DNA of 5,568 nucleotides from a bacterium (GTDB lineage Bacteria > 4484-113 > JALSIF01), in assembly GCA_026981635.1 (NCBI GenBank), contig JALSIF010000038.1, forward strand, positions 1 to 5,568, written 5' to 3'. Shown piece by piece: positions 1 to 5,568 of the stretch. The notes under the pieces are model-generated. The model searched no databases. It worked only from the letters and a program-made list of their open reading frames with translations, and was not told where the DNA came from. Each line of letters begins with the position of its first letter. Within the stretch, counting starts at the first letter, position 1. Position numbers and translations under genes: made by a program.

Positions 1-1
1 T

Positions 2-1219
2 ACCGTCTACCAGCTTGCCCCCATCCCTATCGGGGGCTACGTCAAGGTCCATGGAATGCTGCCCGAGGAGAAGCCCACCCCCCACAGCTTCAAGGTGAAG
101 CCCTGGTGGCAGCGGGGCTTCATCATTATCATGGGCCCCATCTTCAACCTGCTTTTGGCGGTGGCGATGATCTTCGCCATGGGGTTGGTGGGGGTGCCCC
201 AGTTTGGGCTCTTCGTGCGCGAGGTTGATTCCCAGAGCCCCGCCCAGGCGGCAGGCATCCAGCCGGGCGACATGATCGTTGAGGTTGAGGGGGACAAGAT
301 CACCGACTTTTCCCTCTTCCAGCACAAAGTGCAGCAGGCTGGCGCCCGGGACGAGGCGGTAGAGCTTGGTGTGCTGAGGGACGGGGAAGAGATCACCCTG
401 CGGGTCAAGCCCCGCTTTGATCCTGACTATCAACGTTATCTCATGGGGATAAGGCTTGAGTTTGCCGAGCTTGCCGAGCCGGTTATCTCCACCGTCTTCC
501 CCGGCTACTGGGCCGACCAGAGCGGCTTCCGCATCGGCGACCGGGTGCTGGCCATTGATGGCCAGCCGGTTCGCTATGAACACGAGGTGGTGGATGCGGT
601 TATCCAGCTTCCCGACGAGGAGCCCAGGGTGCTTACCTTCACCATTGAGCGAGAAGGCAAGATCCTCACCCTTCAGGCACCCACCCTGCCCGTTGACCAG
701 TACTACAAGCTGGGTTTTCAGATGAGGCCCATCCTCACTCGGGTCCCCTTCAAGGAGGCCATGGTTCACAGCTGGCAGCGCACCAAGGGGATGGCCATCC
801 GAATCGTTGAAGGGCTGGGGATGCTGGGCAAAGGACTGGTAGACCGCTCAACCGACCCGGGTGTGGTGGGCATCGTGGGCATCGTCTACCTCATCCACCA
901 GACCGCCCAGACCAGCTTCTATAACCTTATGTTTCTTATCGTCATCATTTCGGTGAATTTGGGAATTCTCAACTTACTCCCTATTCCGGCGCTAGATGGG
1001 GGAAGGCTGGTATTCATACTGTTGGACGGCTTCCTCTCAATCTTTGGGATGCGGGTAAACGAGCGCTTGGAGACCCTGGTACACACCATCGGCTTTCTGC
1101 TCATCGTGACCCTGCTGGTGGTGATCCTTACCTGGTTTGACCTGTTTAGGATCTTTGGCAAACCCAAGGTCCCCCTTGCTCCGCCAGCGAGCACCTCCAC
1201 AACTAAGCAGGGCCCCTAG
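2..1219 (+). CDS. rseP: RseP-type site-2 zinc metalloprotease, 5' end cut by window edge
   Basis: Membrane-embedded zinc protease of the RseP/RasP (M50B) family, which cuts transmembrane segments of anti-sigma factors and leftover signal peptides. The reading frame is open from base 2 and gives 405 visible residues; the start and the HExxH zinc motif lie left of the window, so about 45-50 residues are missing and the full protein would be near the usual 450. Visible in order: the PIPIGGYVKVHGM segment right after the active-site helix (residues 7-19); a membrane helix with the family GPxxN signature (GPIFNLLLA, near base 134-160); a first PDZ domain (about 203-430); a second PDZ domain (about 480-690); then the C-terminal catalytic helix with NLLPIPALDGGR, whose LDGG (992-1003) supplies the third zinc ligand Asp; and a last hydrophobic helix (about 1080-1150). 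Two tandem PDZ domains match proteobacterial-type RseP rather than single-PDZ forms. It converges on frr instead of lying downstream of it on the same strand. Family assignment is firm; the substrate is unknown. Confidence 0.95.
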   Translation, partial: TVYQLAPIPIGGYVKVHGMLPEEKPTPHSFKVKPWWQRGFIIIMGPIFNLLLAVAMIFAMGLVGVPQFGLFVREVDSQSPAQAAGIQPGDMIVEVEGDKITDFSLFQHKVQQAGARDEAVELGVLRDGEEITLRVKPRFDPDYQRYLMGIRLEFAELAEPVISTVFPGYWADQSGFRIGDRVLAIDGQPVRYEHEVVDAVIQLPDEEPRVLTFTIEREGKILTLQAPTLPVDQYYKLGFQMRPILTRVPFKEAMVHSWQRTKGMAIRIVEGLGMLGKGLVDRSTDPGVVGIVGIVYLIHQTAQTSFYNLMFLIVIISVNLGILNLLPIPALDGGRLVFILLDGFLSIFGMRVNERLETLVHTIGFLLIVTLLVVILTWFDLFRIFGKPKVPLAPPASTSTTKQGP

Positions 1220-1237
1220 CAGCAGGCTCCCCCGGAG

Positions 1238-1807
1238 CTAGACTTCCATGATCTCCGCCTCTTTCTGCTTCAGCCGTTCCTCAATCTGCTCCTTGAACTT
1301 CTCCAGCAGCTTGTCCACCTTCTCCATCGCATCGTGCATCAGGTCCTCGCTGATCTCACCCCCCTTCTCCAGTTTCTTGATGTGGTCGTTGGCGTCGCGG
1401 CGGATGTTTCGCAGCGCAACCCGGCCGTCTTCGGCGATCTTGTGGGCCAGCTTGACCAGCTCCCGGCGGCGCTCCTCGGTGAGGGGGGGGATGTTTAGGT
1501 GGATCTTCTGTCCGTCGCTCTGGGGCATGATGCCGAGGTCGCTCTCCATGATGGCCCGCTCAATGTTCTTGATGATGCTCTTGTCGTAGGGGGTGATGGT
1601 CAGGGTGCGGGCGTCGGTGGCGGTGACATTGGCCACCTGGCGGAGGGGAAGTTTGGTCTCGTAGGCACTTACCTCCAGCCGGTCAAGCAGACTGGGGTGG
1701 GCACGGCCCGCCCGCAGTGAATTTAGCTCCCGCTGGGTGGCCTCCACCGCCTTTTCCATCCGGTCTTCGGCGTCAATGAAGATCTCCTCCAGTTTCTCCT
1801 CACTCAT
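1238..1807 (-). CDS. frr: Ribosome recycling factor
   Basis: Cytosolic ribosome recycling factor, which works with EF-G to split the post-termination ribosome. At 189 residues it is the normal family length (about 185). Domain I/II hallmarks are all present: LRAGRA at residues 31-36, the PLRQVANVT strand at 54-62, SDLGIMP at 89-95, the IPPLTEERRRELVK block at 106-119, and the RNIRRDAND helix at 133-141, which carries the conserved ribosome-contacting arginines. The C-terminal helix is rich in Lys and Glu. The ATG start is fixed by a GAGGAG ribosome-binding site six bases upstream, which lies in the last two Glu codons of pyrH; only 3 bases separate the two genes, so translation is probably coupled. 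The stop faces the rseP stop across 18 bases. It is the last gene of the minus-strand block. The usual Tyr-Gly of the hinge region reads Tyr-Glu-Thr here, a modest variation. Identity is essentially certain. Confidence 0.97.
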   Translation of the reverse strand: MSEEKLEEIFIDAEDRMEKAVEATQRELNSLRAGRAHPSLLDRLEVSAYETKLPLRQVANVTATDARTLTITPYDKSIIKNIERAIMESDLGIMPQSDGQKIHLNIPPLTEERRRELVKLAHKIAEDGRVALRNIRRDANDHIKKLEKGGEISEDLMHDAMEKVDKLLEKFKEQIEERLKQKEAEIMEV

Positions 1808-1810
1808 GGT

Positions 1811-2530
1811 CTACTCCTCTCCCACTAGGGTTCCCAGCTCTTCGCCCTTGATTACCCGAAGGAGGTTGCCCGGTTCAAATATGTTAAAGACGATGATGGG
1901 CAGGTTGTTCTCCCGGCAGAGGGCGAAGGCCGACTGGTCAAGGATGCCCAGGTTCTTGGCGATCGCCTCGTTGAAGCTGATCCGCTTAAACAGTTTAGCG
2001 TCGGGAAACTGCTCCGGGTCGCGGTCAAACACCCCCTTCACTCGGGTAGCCTTGAGCATCACCTGGGCACCGATCTCCAGCGCCCGCTGGGCGGCCGCCG
2101 TGTCGGTGGAGAAGTAGGGGGTGCCCAGGCCGGCGGCAAAGATCACCACCCGCCCCTTCTCCAGGTGCCTCACTGCCCGGCGGCGGATGTAGGGCTCGGC
2201 CACCTCATGCATCTCAATGGCGCTCATCACCCGGGTCTGGATCCCCTCCGCCTCCAGGGTGTCCTGCAGGGCGAGGGAGTTTATTACCGTGGCGAGCATC
2301 CCCATGTAGTCGGCGGTGGCCCGCTCAATGCGAAGCTTCTTGGAAAGCTCCTCCCCGCGCAGGATGTTTCCTCCCCCCACCACAATGGCCAGCTCCACGC
2401 CGATGTTGTGGACCGCCTTGATCTCTTGGACGATGGAAGAGAGTTGCTTCGGGCCGATGCCGGAGTTTTGGGTGGGCTTTAGGGCCTCGCCGGAAAGCTT
2501 TAGCAGTACCCGCCTGTAGGGAAGCTCCAT
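1811..2530 (-). CDS. pyrH: UMP kinase (uridylate kinase)
   Basis: Bacterial UMP kinase of the amino-acid-kinase fold, converting UMP and ATP to UDP and ADP in pyrimidine nucleotide synthesis; the family is hexameric and regulated by GTP and UTP. At 239 residues it has the family length. Visible motifs in order: the N-terminal KLSGEAL phosphate-binding stretch (residues 11-17), the glycine loop VGGGNILRG, the UMP-binding block ATADYMGMLATVINSLALQD, then AGLGTPYFSTDTAAAQRALEIGA-type sequence followed by LKATRVKGVFDRDP, the nucleotide-binding loop. The glycine loop reads GLGTP where most bacteria have GTGNP; similar Leu/Met variants occur in actinobacteria. The ATG at 2528-2530 gives the usual N-terminus (MELPYRRVLLKLSGEAL). 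Its only Shine-Dalgarno-like GGAG (2534-2537) sits just 3 bases from the ATG, a short spacing. It lies 49 bases after the HD-GYP-like gene, a gap with no clear promoter, and 3 bases before frr. rpsB and tsf, its usual upstream neighbours, are absent. Confidence 0.97.
   Translation of the reverse strand: MELPYRRVLLKLSGEALKPTQNSGIGPKQLSSIVQEIKAVHNIGVELAIVVGGGNILRGEELSKKLRIERATADYMGMLATVINSLALQDTLEAEGIQTRVMSAIEMHEVAEPYIRRRAVRHLEKGRVVIFAAGLGTPYFSTDTAAAQRALEIGAQVMLKATRVKGVFDRDPEQFPDAKLFKRISFNEAIAKNLGILDQSAFALCRENNLPIIVFNIFEPGNLLRVIKGEELGTLVGEE
1814..1819 (-). promoter_or_regulatory. Ribosome-binding site of frr, inside the end of pyrH
   Basis: GAGGAG on the minus strand, six bases before the frr ATG. 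The same six bases are the last two sense codons (Glu-Glu) of pyrH and abut its TAG stop. This arrangement favours translational coupling of frr to pyrH and settles the frr start. Confidence 0.75.
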
Positions 2531-2579
2531 AGGCTCCGTCTATCTTAGCCCAGGCCGGGGAAAGGTGGCGGCGAGGTGG

Positions 2580-3725
2580 CTACTGGGAGGCCTTGATGTA
2601 GAGGTCGCGGCGGGTGGCTAGATCAATCTCCTCCGGCGGATCGTAGGGGGTAAGGTCTGCCCGATAGAGCAGCCTTACCTTGGGGCGGTGGCGATGGCGG
2701 GGATTGAGCTCGCTTATCACCCCAAACTCCCCGCTGGAGAGCTTCACCATGGTTCCCACTGGGTATATCCCCACCGCGTCGGTGAACTCCTTGAGGATGG
2801 TATAGCCAAACAGCTCCTCCCCAGCGCTGATCAGCTCCTGGATGGCCTGACCAAAGTGGCCTGGGCTCCCCTCGCTCAGCCGAAAGACGGACAGGTCGTA
2901 TAGGTCGGCAATGCCTAGGCGGAGGGCAAGCAGGGGGATTTCGTCTCCCCTCAGTCCCTGAGGGTAGCCTGAGCCATCGTACCTCTCCTGGTGGAAGCGG
3001 ACCGCATCCAGACAGGAGCTGGAGAGGCTGAGCTCCCGCTCCAGCCGGTCTGCGGTGCGCAGGGGGTAGTTCCTTGCCTCCTCGTCAAGCTCCAGGGCGT
3101 TAAGCACGGCTCCGCTTTGAAGGATCTCTTCCGGCGCCTCCAGGTCGTGGAGCAGAGCGGCCAGGGCTAGCTCGGGCCTGACCAGGTTCCTTCTGGCCAG
3201 CAGGGCCACCATCAGGGTCATCACATTGAGCGAGTGGGTGAGGCGAAACTCGGAATAGTCGGTGATGAGTAGAACCGCCCGCTTCTTCTCCACCACCTCC
3301 GCCACCTCTTGCAAGGTGGAGGCAATGGTCTCGCTAAGCTCTTCCCCCACCTTGCCGATCTGCTCCGGGTGGGCGACGATCTGACCGAGCTTTTCCTTGA
3401 TCTCCTCCTGGGCCGAACTGCTCATGGCGGTGGCAAGGCCCGCCCGCTGGTGTTCCTCAGCCAGAGTGCGACCGGTAAGCTCGCCAAGGTCAGGCATCTC
3501 CTCTTCTTGCCTAGCCCCCTCCACTCCCTCCTCCTCCACCACCGCCAGCACGCTTCCAGTGAGCACGTGGGAGATCCCCCGCCGTCTCAGTCGCTCCAGC
3601 ATCTCCTCAGTAAGCTCCGTGCCGGCCTTGATCAGCAGCTGGTATTGGGGGGAGTAGAGGGGTTGGTCCAGCTTGGCCCCCACTCTCAGCTTCTCCAAGG
3701 GAACTCTTCTTAGTGCTTCGCTCAT
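2580..3725 (-). CDS. HD-GYP-like signalling protein with altered metal-site residues
   Basis: Predicted cytosolic protein of 381 residues related to HD-GYP cyclic-di-GMP phosphodiesterases. An N-terminal domain (about 8-60) is of the kind that often precedes HD-GYP modules. A Glu-rich linker and helix follow (about 64-150). The HD-GYP-like core spans about 160-300, and a C-terminal tail with GIYPVGTMVKLSSGEFGVI (319-337) is usual for the family. Kept metal-site positions are H164, H193-D194, H245 and D274, plus the GYP signature in ERYDGSGYPQGL (247-258). Changed positions: HDIGK reads HDLEA with a small deletion so Lys is lost, the downstream HP reads YP (220-221), and the HH pair reads HQ (245-246). 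Hydrolysis of cyclic-di-GMP is therefore doubtful; a binding or scaffold role is my inference. The ATG at 3723-3725 has GGGAG eight bases upstream. A GTG at 3738-3740 that overlaps the preceding TAG by one base, with AGGA seven bases upstream, is an alternative adding five residues. Confidence 0.85.
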   Translation of the reverse strand: MSEALRRVPLEKLRVGAKLDQPLYSPQYQLLIKAGTELTEEMLERLRRRGISHVLTGSVLAVVEEEGVEGARQEEEMPDLGELTGRTLAEEHQRAGLATAMSSSAQEEIKEKLGQIVAHPEQIGKVGEELSETIASTLQEVAEVVEKKRAVLLITDYSEFRLTHSLNVMTLMVALLARRNLVRPELALAALLHDLEAPEEILQSGAVLNALELDEEARNYPLRTADRLERELSLSSSCLDAVRFHQERYDGSGYPQGLRGDEIPLLALRLGIADLYDLSVFRLSEGSPGHFGQAIQELISAGEELFGYTILKEFTDAVGIYPVGTMVKLSSGEFGVISELNPRHRHRPKVRLLYRADLTPYDPPEEIDLATRRDLYIKASQ

Positions 3726-3733
3726 CCTGCCCA

Positions 3734-3738
3734 CTCCC
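3734..3738 (-). promoter_or_regulatory. Ribosome-binding site favouring the ATG start of the HD-GYP-like gene
   Basis: GGGAG on the minus strand, eight bases before the ATG at 3723-3725. It overlaps the alternative GTG start codon (3738-3740), so the two starts compete. The ATG is preferred because of the better codon and the site, but the GTG has its own AGGA at 3748-3751 with seven-base spacing, so the choice is not decisive. Confidence 0.5.
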
Positions 3739-3739
3739 A

Positions 3740-4888
3740 CTACTCTATCCTGAGTCTAAGCATTGAAACGTCGTCGCTTAGCGGGGCACCGCCGGAGAAC
3801 TGGTTGAGCTCTTCGTGCAGCCACTCCAGCTGCTTCCCCTCGCGACACATCTGACCCACCAGATCTCGCAGGCGCTCAGGACCAAACAGCTCTCCCTCTG
3901 GACTTCGCCGCTCAAGCAGGGCATCGGAGTAGAAGAGCAGTTCCAGTGGGGGGCTTAGCACGATGGTGGTCATGGTGAGATCAACCTCAGGAAGCAGCCC
4001 CAGGGGGAAGGTGGTACTGGGGAAGCTGTTTATCTGTCCCTCGGGAGTGATAAGCATGAAGTCGGGATGGCCACAGGAGACGTAGGAGAGGGTGTAGTGG
4101 TTCCCGTCCAGGGTGAGAGTAAAGCCGATGCAGGTGGCATAGAACTGCTCCTCCTCCCTGAGTAGAACCTGGTTGAGTTCGGCAAGCAGATCGGGCACCC
4201 CGAGCTGATAGCCGGCGAAGGTGAGGAAGAGGGACTTGATCTGGGAGGCGTATAGGGCCGAGCGCACTCCGTGCCCGGAAACGTCGGCAAAGATCCCATA
4301 GATCAGGGGTGAACCCTGGGGGGCGAAGTAGTCAAAGAAGTCTCCCCCCAGGCTCTCACAGGGCTGGAAGAAACCCTCCGCAGTGAGACCGTCCATGACC
4401 CGGTGCTCTCCCAGGGGAAGCAGGCTCTCCTGGGCCTGGCGGGCGGCCTCCAGCTCCTCTTTCAGCCGCCTGGAGTAGGCCTCAATTTGGGCCTTCTGCC
4501 GCTTGATCTCCCTTAGGTAGTGATAGCGCTCCAGTTCGCTTCTTACTGCAAGGATGAACTCAAAGACGCTGAAGGGCTCCACCATCACCATGTCGGCGCC
4601 ATGGTTGAGGCAGCGGGAGATAAGCCCTTCGTCGCGCTGGGGGAGCAGGTAGATGAGGGGTAGCTCGCTCCCCTGATCGGTTTGCTTCAGGATCCAGCCC
4701 AGGTTCAGCCCCGCACCACCGTTCAGCGAGGCGTCAATCACCACCAGCTCCGCCTGCTCGCCGACCACTTTGGCGGGCGCATTTTGGGGATCGTCTAGCA
4801 GGACGACCTCGTGACCCTCCTCCGCCAAGGCCCGAAGCAGCGTCCCGTGTCCCTCCCCATCCTGGATGACCACTGCAATCTTTGCCAT
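3740..4888 (-). CDS. SpoIIE/RsbU-type serine phosphatase with receiver-like N-terminus
   Basis: Predicted soluble PP2C-family protein phosphatase of 382 residues. Such enzymes (RsbU, SpoIIE) dephosphorylate Ser/Thr on anti-anti-sigma (STAS) proteins and thereby free sigma factors or other partners. Residues 1-117 form a CheY-like receiver: D52 sits at the phosphoacceptor position, but the acidic pair is reduced to D10, the Thr/Ser position reads Leu (about 82) and the conserved Lys reads E104 (VEPF in place of KPF). A charged coiled coil follows (about 118-155) with the linker QAQESLLP (151-158). The phosphatase domain spans about 165-381: LGGDFFDYF (180-188), ADVSGHG (201-207), GHP (273-275), YSDALLE (320-326, normally YTDGVTE) and DDVSML (372-377). 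The metal-binding aspartates D183, D202, D322 and D373 are all kept, so catalysis is likely. No Shine-Dalgarno precedes the ATG. It heads the minus-strand block and abuts the HD-GYP-like gene. No STAS or anti-sigma partner is in the window. Confidence 0.93.
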   Translation of the reverse strand: MAKIAVVIQDGEGHGTLLRALAEEGHEVVLLDDPQNAPAKVVGEQAELVVIDASLNGGAGLNLGWILKQTDQGSELPLIYLLPQRDEGLISRCLNHGADMVMVEPFSVFEFILAVRSELERYHYLREIKRQKAQIEAYSRRLKEELEAARQAQESLLPLGEHRVMDGLTAEGFFQPCESLGGDFFDYFAPQGSPLIYGIFADVSGHGVRSALYASQIKSLFLTFAGYQLGVPDLLAELNQVLLREEEQFYATCIGFTLTLDGNHYTLSYVSCGHPDFMLITPEGQINSFPSTTFPLGLLPEVDLTMTTIVLSPPLELLFYSDALLERRSPEGELFGPERLRDLVGQMCREGKQLEWLHEELNQFSGGAPLSDDVSMLRLRIE

Positions 4889-4904
4889 GGTGAGGGGCCA
4901 AGGA

Positions 4905-4913
4905 ATTCTACCA
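4905..4913 (-). promoter_or_regulatory. Possible extended -10 promoter for the phosphatase-led operon
   Basis: On the minus strand the divergent gap holds TGGTAGAAT, which fits an extended -10 element (TGn before TAGAAT, five of six matches to TATAAT). A perfect TTGACA occurs upstream (4923-4928) but only 12 bases away, too close for a standard -35 pairing. If the -10 is used, transcription would begin near 4898 and leave a leader of roughly 10 bases, consistent with the lack of a ribosome-binding site before the phosphatase ATG. Based on sequence only. Confidence 0.35.
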
Positions 4914-4933
4914 GTGCGGGGGTGTCAATGTCT

Positions 4934-4938
4934 GGGAG
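4934..4938 (+). promoter_or_regulatory. Shine-Dalgarno-like site supporting an earlier larA start
   Basis: GGGAG six bases before an ATG at 4945-4947 that is in frame with the LarA-like coding region. Starting there would add eight residues (MGYLLGTV) before the start I chose. The downstream ATG at 4969 has only AGGG (4960-4963) upstream. The site is the best reason to doubt the shorter start. Confidence 0.4.
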
Positions 4939-4968
4939 ATGGTGATGGGGTATCTTTTAGGGACAGTT

Positions 4969-5568
4969 ATGGAAAAGCTTGATCTACGGTTTCGCTATGG
5001 GGAAGAGTTTCTCCCCCTGCCCAATCTCCCCGGGGTGGAGGTTGAGCTCTACCTGCCGGAGCCCTTCCCGGGGGAGGGCAGGGGAGTGGAGGAGCTGGTG
5101 GAGGAGGCCCTCGCCCACCCCGTGGGGAGTGAGCCCCTGAGGGAGCTGGTCAGACGGGTTCACCCCCGAAACCCGGTGATCATCGTAAGCGACTACACCC
5201 GAAACTGCCACTACCCGGAGAGCCTGCCGGTGGTGCTAAGGGAGCTTTCCCGGGGAGGGCTAAAGCCCCGCCAGCTCACCATCCTGGTGGGCGGGGGAAG
5301 CCACCGGCCGATGGTAAAGGATCAGCTTGCTGCCCACCTTGGACGGGAGGTGCTGAGGAGGGTGGGCCGGGTGGTGGTCCACGACCCGGAAGATGAGAGC
5401 TCCCATGTCAGCCTGGGGCGCACCGACCGGGGGACCCTGGTCCATCTAAATAGGCTGGCCGCCGACGCCGACTTTCTGATGATCACCGGCTCCATCACCT
5501 ACCACTACTTTGCCGGCTTTTCCGGCGGCAGAAAGGGCCTCTTTCCTGCTGTAGGCGCCACCCGATCC
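4969..5568 (+). CDS. larA: LarA-type nickel-dependent racemase/epimerase, 3' end cut by window edge
   Basis: N-terminal 200 residues of a LarA-family (DUF2088) enzyme; LarA uses a covalently bound nickel-pincer nucleotide cofactor to interconvert D- and L-lactate, and relatives racemize or epimerize other 2-hydroxy acids. The frame is open to the last base. Residues matching the Lactobacillus plantarum enzyme: SDYTR (74-78, like D72/R75), H112 in GGGSHRPM (like H108), H179 and K189 in HYFAGFSGGRK (like H174 and the cofactor-bearing K184, same ten-residue spacing). The second catalytic His (H200) and the C-terminal domain lie beyond the window. I chose the ATG at 4969 because MEKLDLRFRYGEEF resembles family N-termini; in-frame ATGs at 4939 and 4945 are alternatives, the latter with a better ribosome-binding site. 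It is divergent from the phosphatase gene. The cofactor genes larB, larC and larE are not in view, so the exact substrate is open. Confidence 0.9.
   Translation, partial: MEKLDLRFRYGEEFLPLPNLPGVEVELYLPEPFPGEGRGVEELVEEALAHPVGSEPLRELVRRVHPRNPVIIVSDYTRNCHYPESLPVVLRELSRGGLKPRQLTILVGGGSHRPMVKDQLAAHLGREVLRRVGRVVVHDPEDESSHVSLGRTDRGTLVHLNRLAADADFLMITGSITYHYFAGFSGGRKGLFPAVGATRS

Noticed and set aside
1216-1241. Small hairpin (GCTCC-CCC-GGAGC, 1226-1238) and a CTAGC/GCTAG pair between the rseP and frr stops, as a bidirectional terminator
   Set aside because: The stem is only 5 bp, the loop is three bases, and no T-run follows on either strand. It could arise by chance in GC-rich DNA.
2531-2579. Internal promoter for pyrH in the 49-bp gap (TAAGAT as -10)
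   Set aside because: No TTGACA-like hexamer lies 16-18 bases upstream, and TAAGAT matches the consensus at only four of six positions.
3309-3713. Long open frame on the plus strand opposite the HD-GYP-like gene, and similar antisense frames over pyrH, frr, rseP and larA
   Set aside because: They lie wholly within confidently identified genes, have low-complexity Ser/Pro/Leu-rich translations typical of antisense GC-rich DNA, and show no recognisable domain.
4911-4928. TTGACA at 4923-4928 (minus strand) as the -35 of the operon promoter
   Set aside because: The spacer to TAGAAT is 12 bases instead of about 17, so the two cannot be a normal sigma-70 pair. Only the extended -10 is kept as a candidate.
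4951-4956. TATCTT as -10 for the LarA-like gene
   Set aside because: No -35-like element sits at the right distance, and it would place the transcript start downstream of the 4945 start. Too weak to list.

Overview
The window is GC-rich (about 60 % by eye) bacterial chromosome with very tight gene packing. The proteins are rich in Arg and Glu and the housekeeping genes are clearly bacterial (RseP, UMP kinase, ribosome recycling factor). The overall character suggests a compact-genome, possibly thermophilic, bacterium. I cannot name a phylum: the Arg/Glu-rich composition and the actinobacterial- or Chloroflexi-like wording of the UMP kinase motif (GLGTPYFSTDTAA) are only hints. No mobile elements, tRNA/rRNA genes, CRISPR arrays or clear frameshifts were seen.

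Layout. Positions 2-1219 (+) hold the 3' nine-tenths of a site-2 protease gene (rseP). It converges, with an 18-bp gap, on a four-gene minus-strand block. In transcription order that block is: a SpoIIE/PP2C-type serine phosphatase with an N-terminal receiver-like domain (4888-3740); an HD-GYP-like protein with several altered metal-site residues (3725-2580, touching or overlapping the previous gene depending on the start); pyrH (2530-1811); and frr (1807-1238). Gaps inside the block run from a 1-nt overlap to 49 nt, so one transcript is likely. Divergent from it, across about 80 bp, is the 5' part of a LarA-type nickel-dependent racemase/epimerase gene (4969 to the right edge, +).

How the genes fit together. 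pyrH and frr are a near-universal pair (pyrimidine nucleotide synthesis and ribosome recycling), normally preceded by rpsB-tsf and often followed on the same strand by uppS-cdsA-dxr-rseP. Here the upstream place is taken by two signalling proteins and rseP faces the other way. The phosphatase keeps its catalytic aspartates, but its receiver domain lacks the conserved Lys and Thr/Ser and one acidic residue. The HD-GYP-like partner keeps several metal-site positions but lacks others. The two look like a regulatory pair whose sensory or enzymatic modules have been repurposed. This is the most interesting feature of the window, but it is a variation on known families rather than a demonstrably new system.
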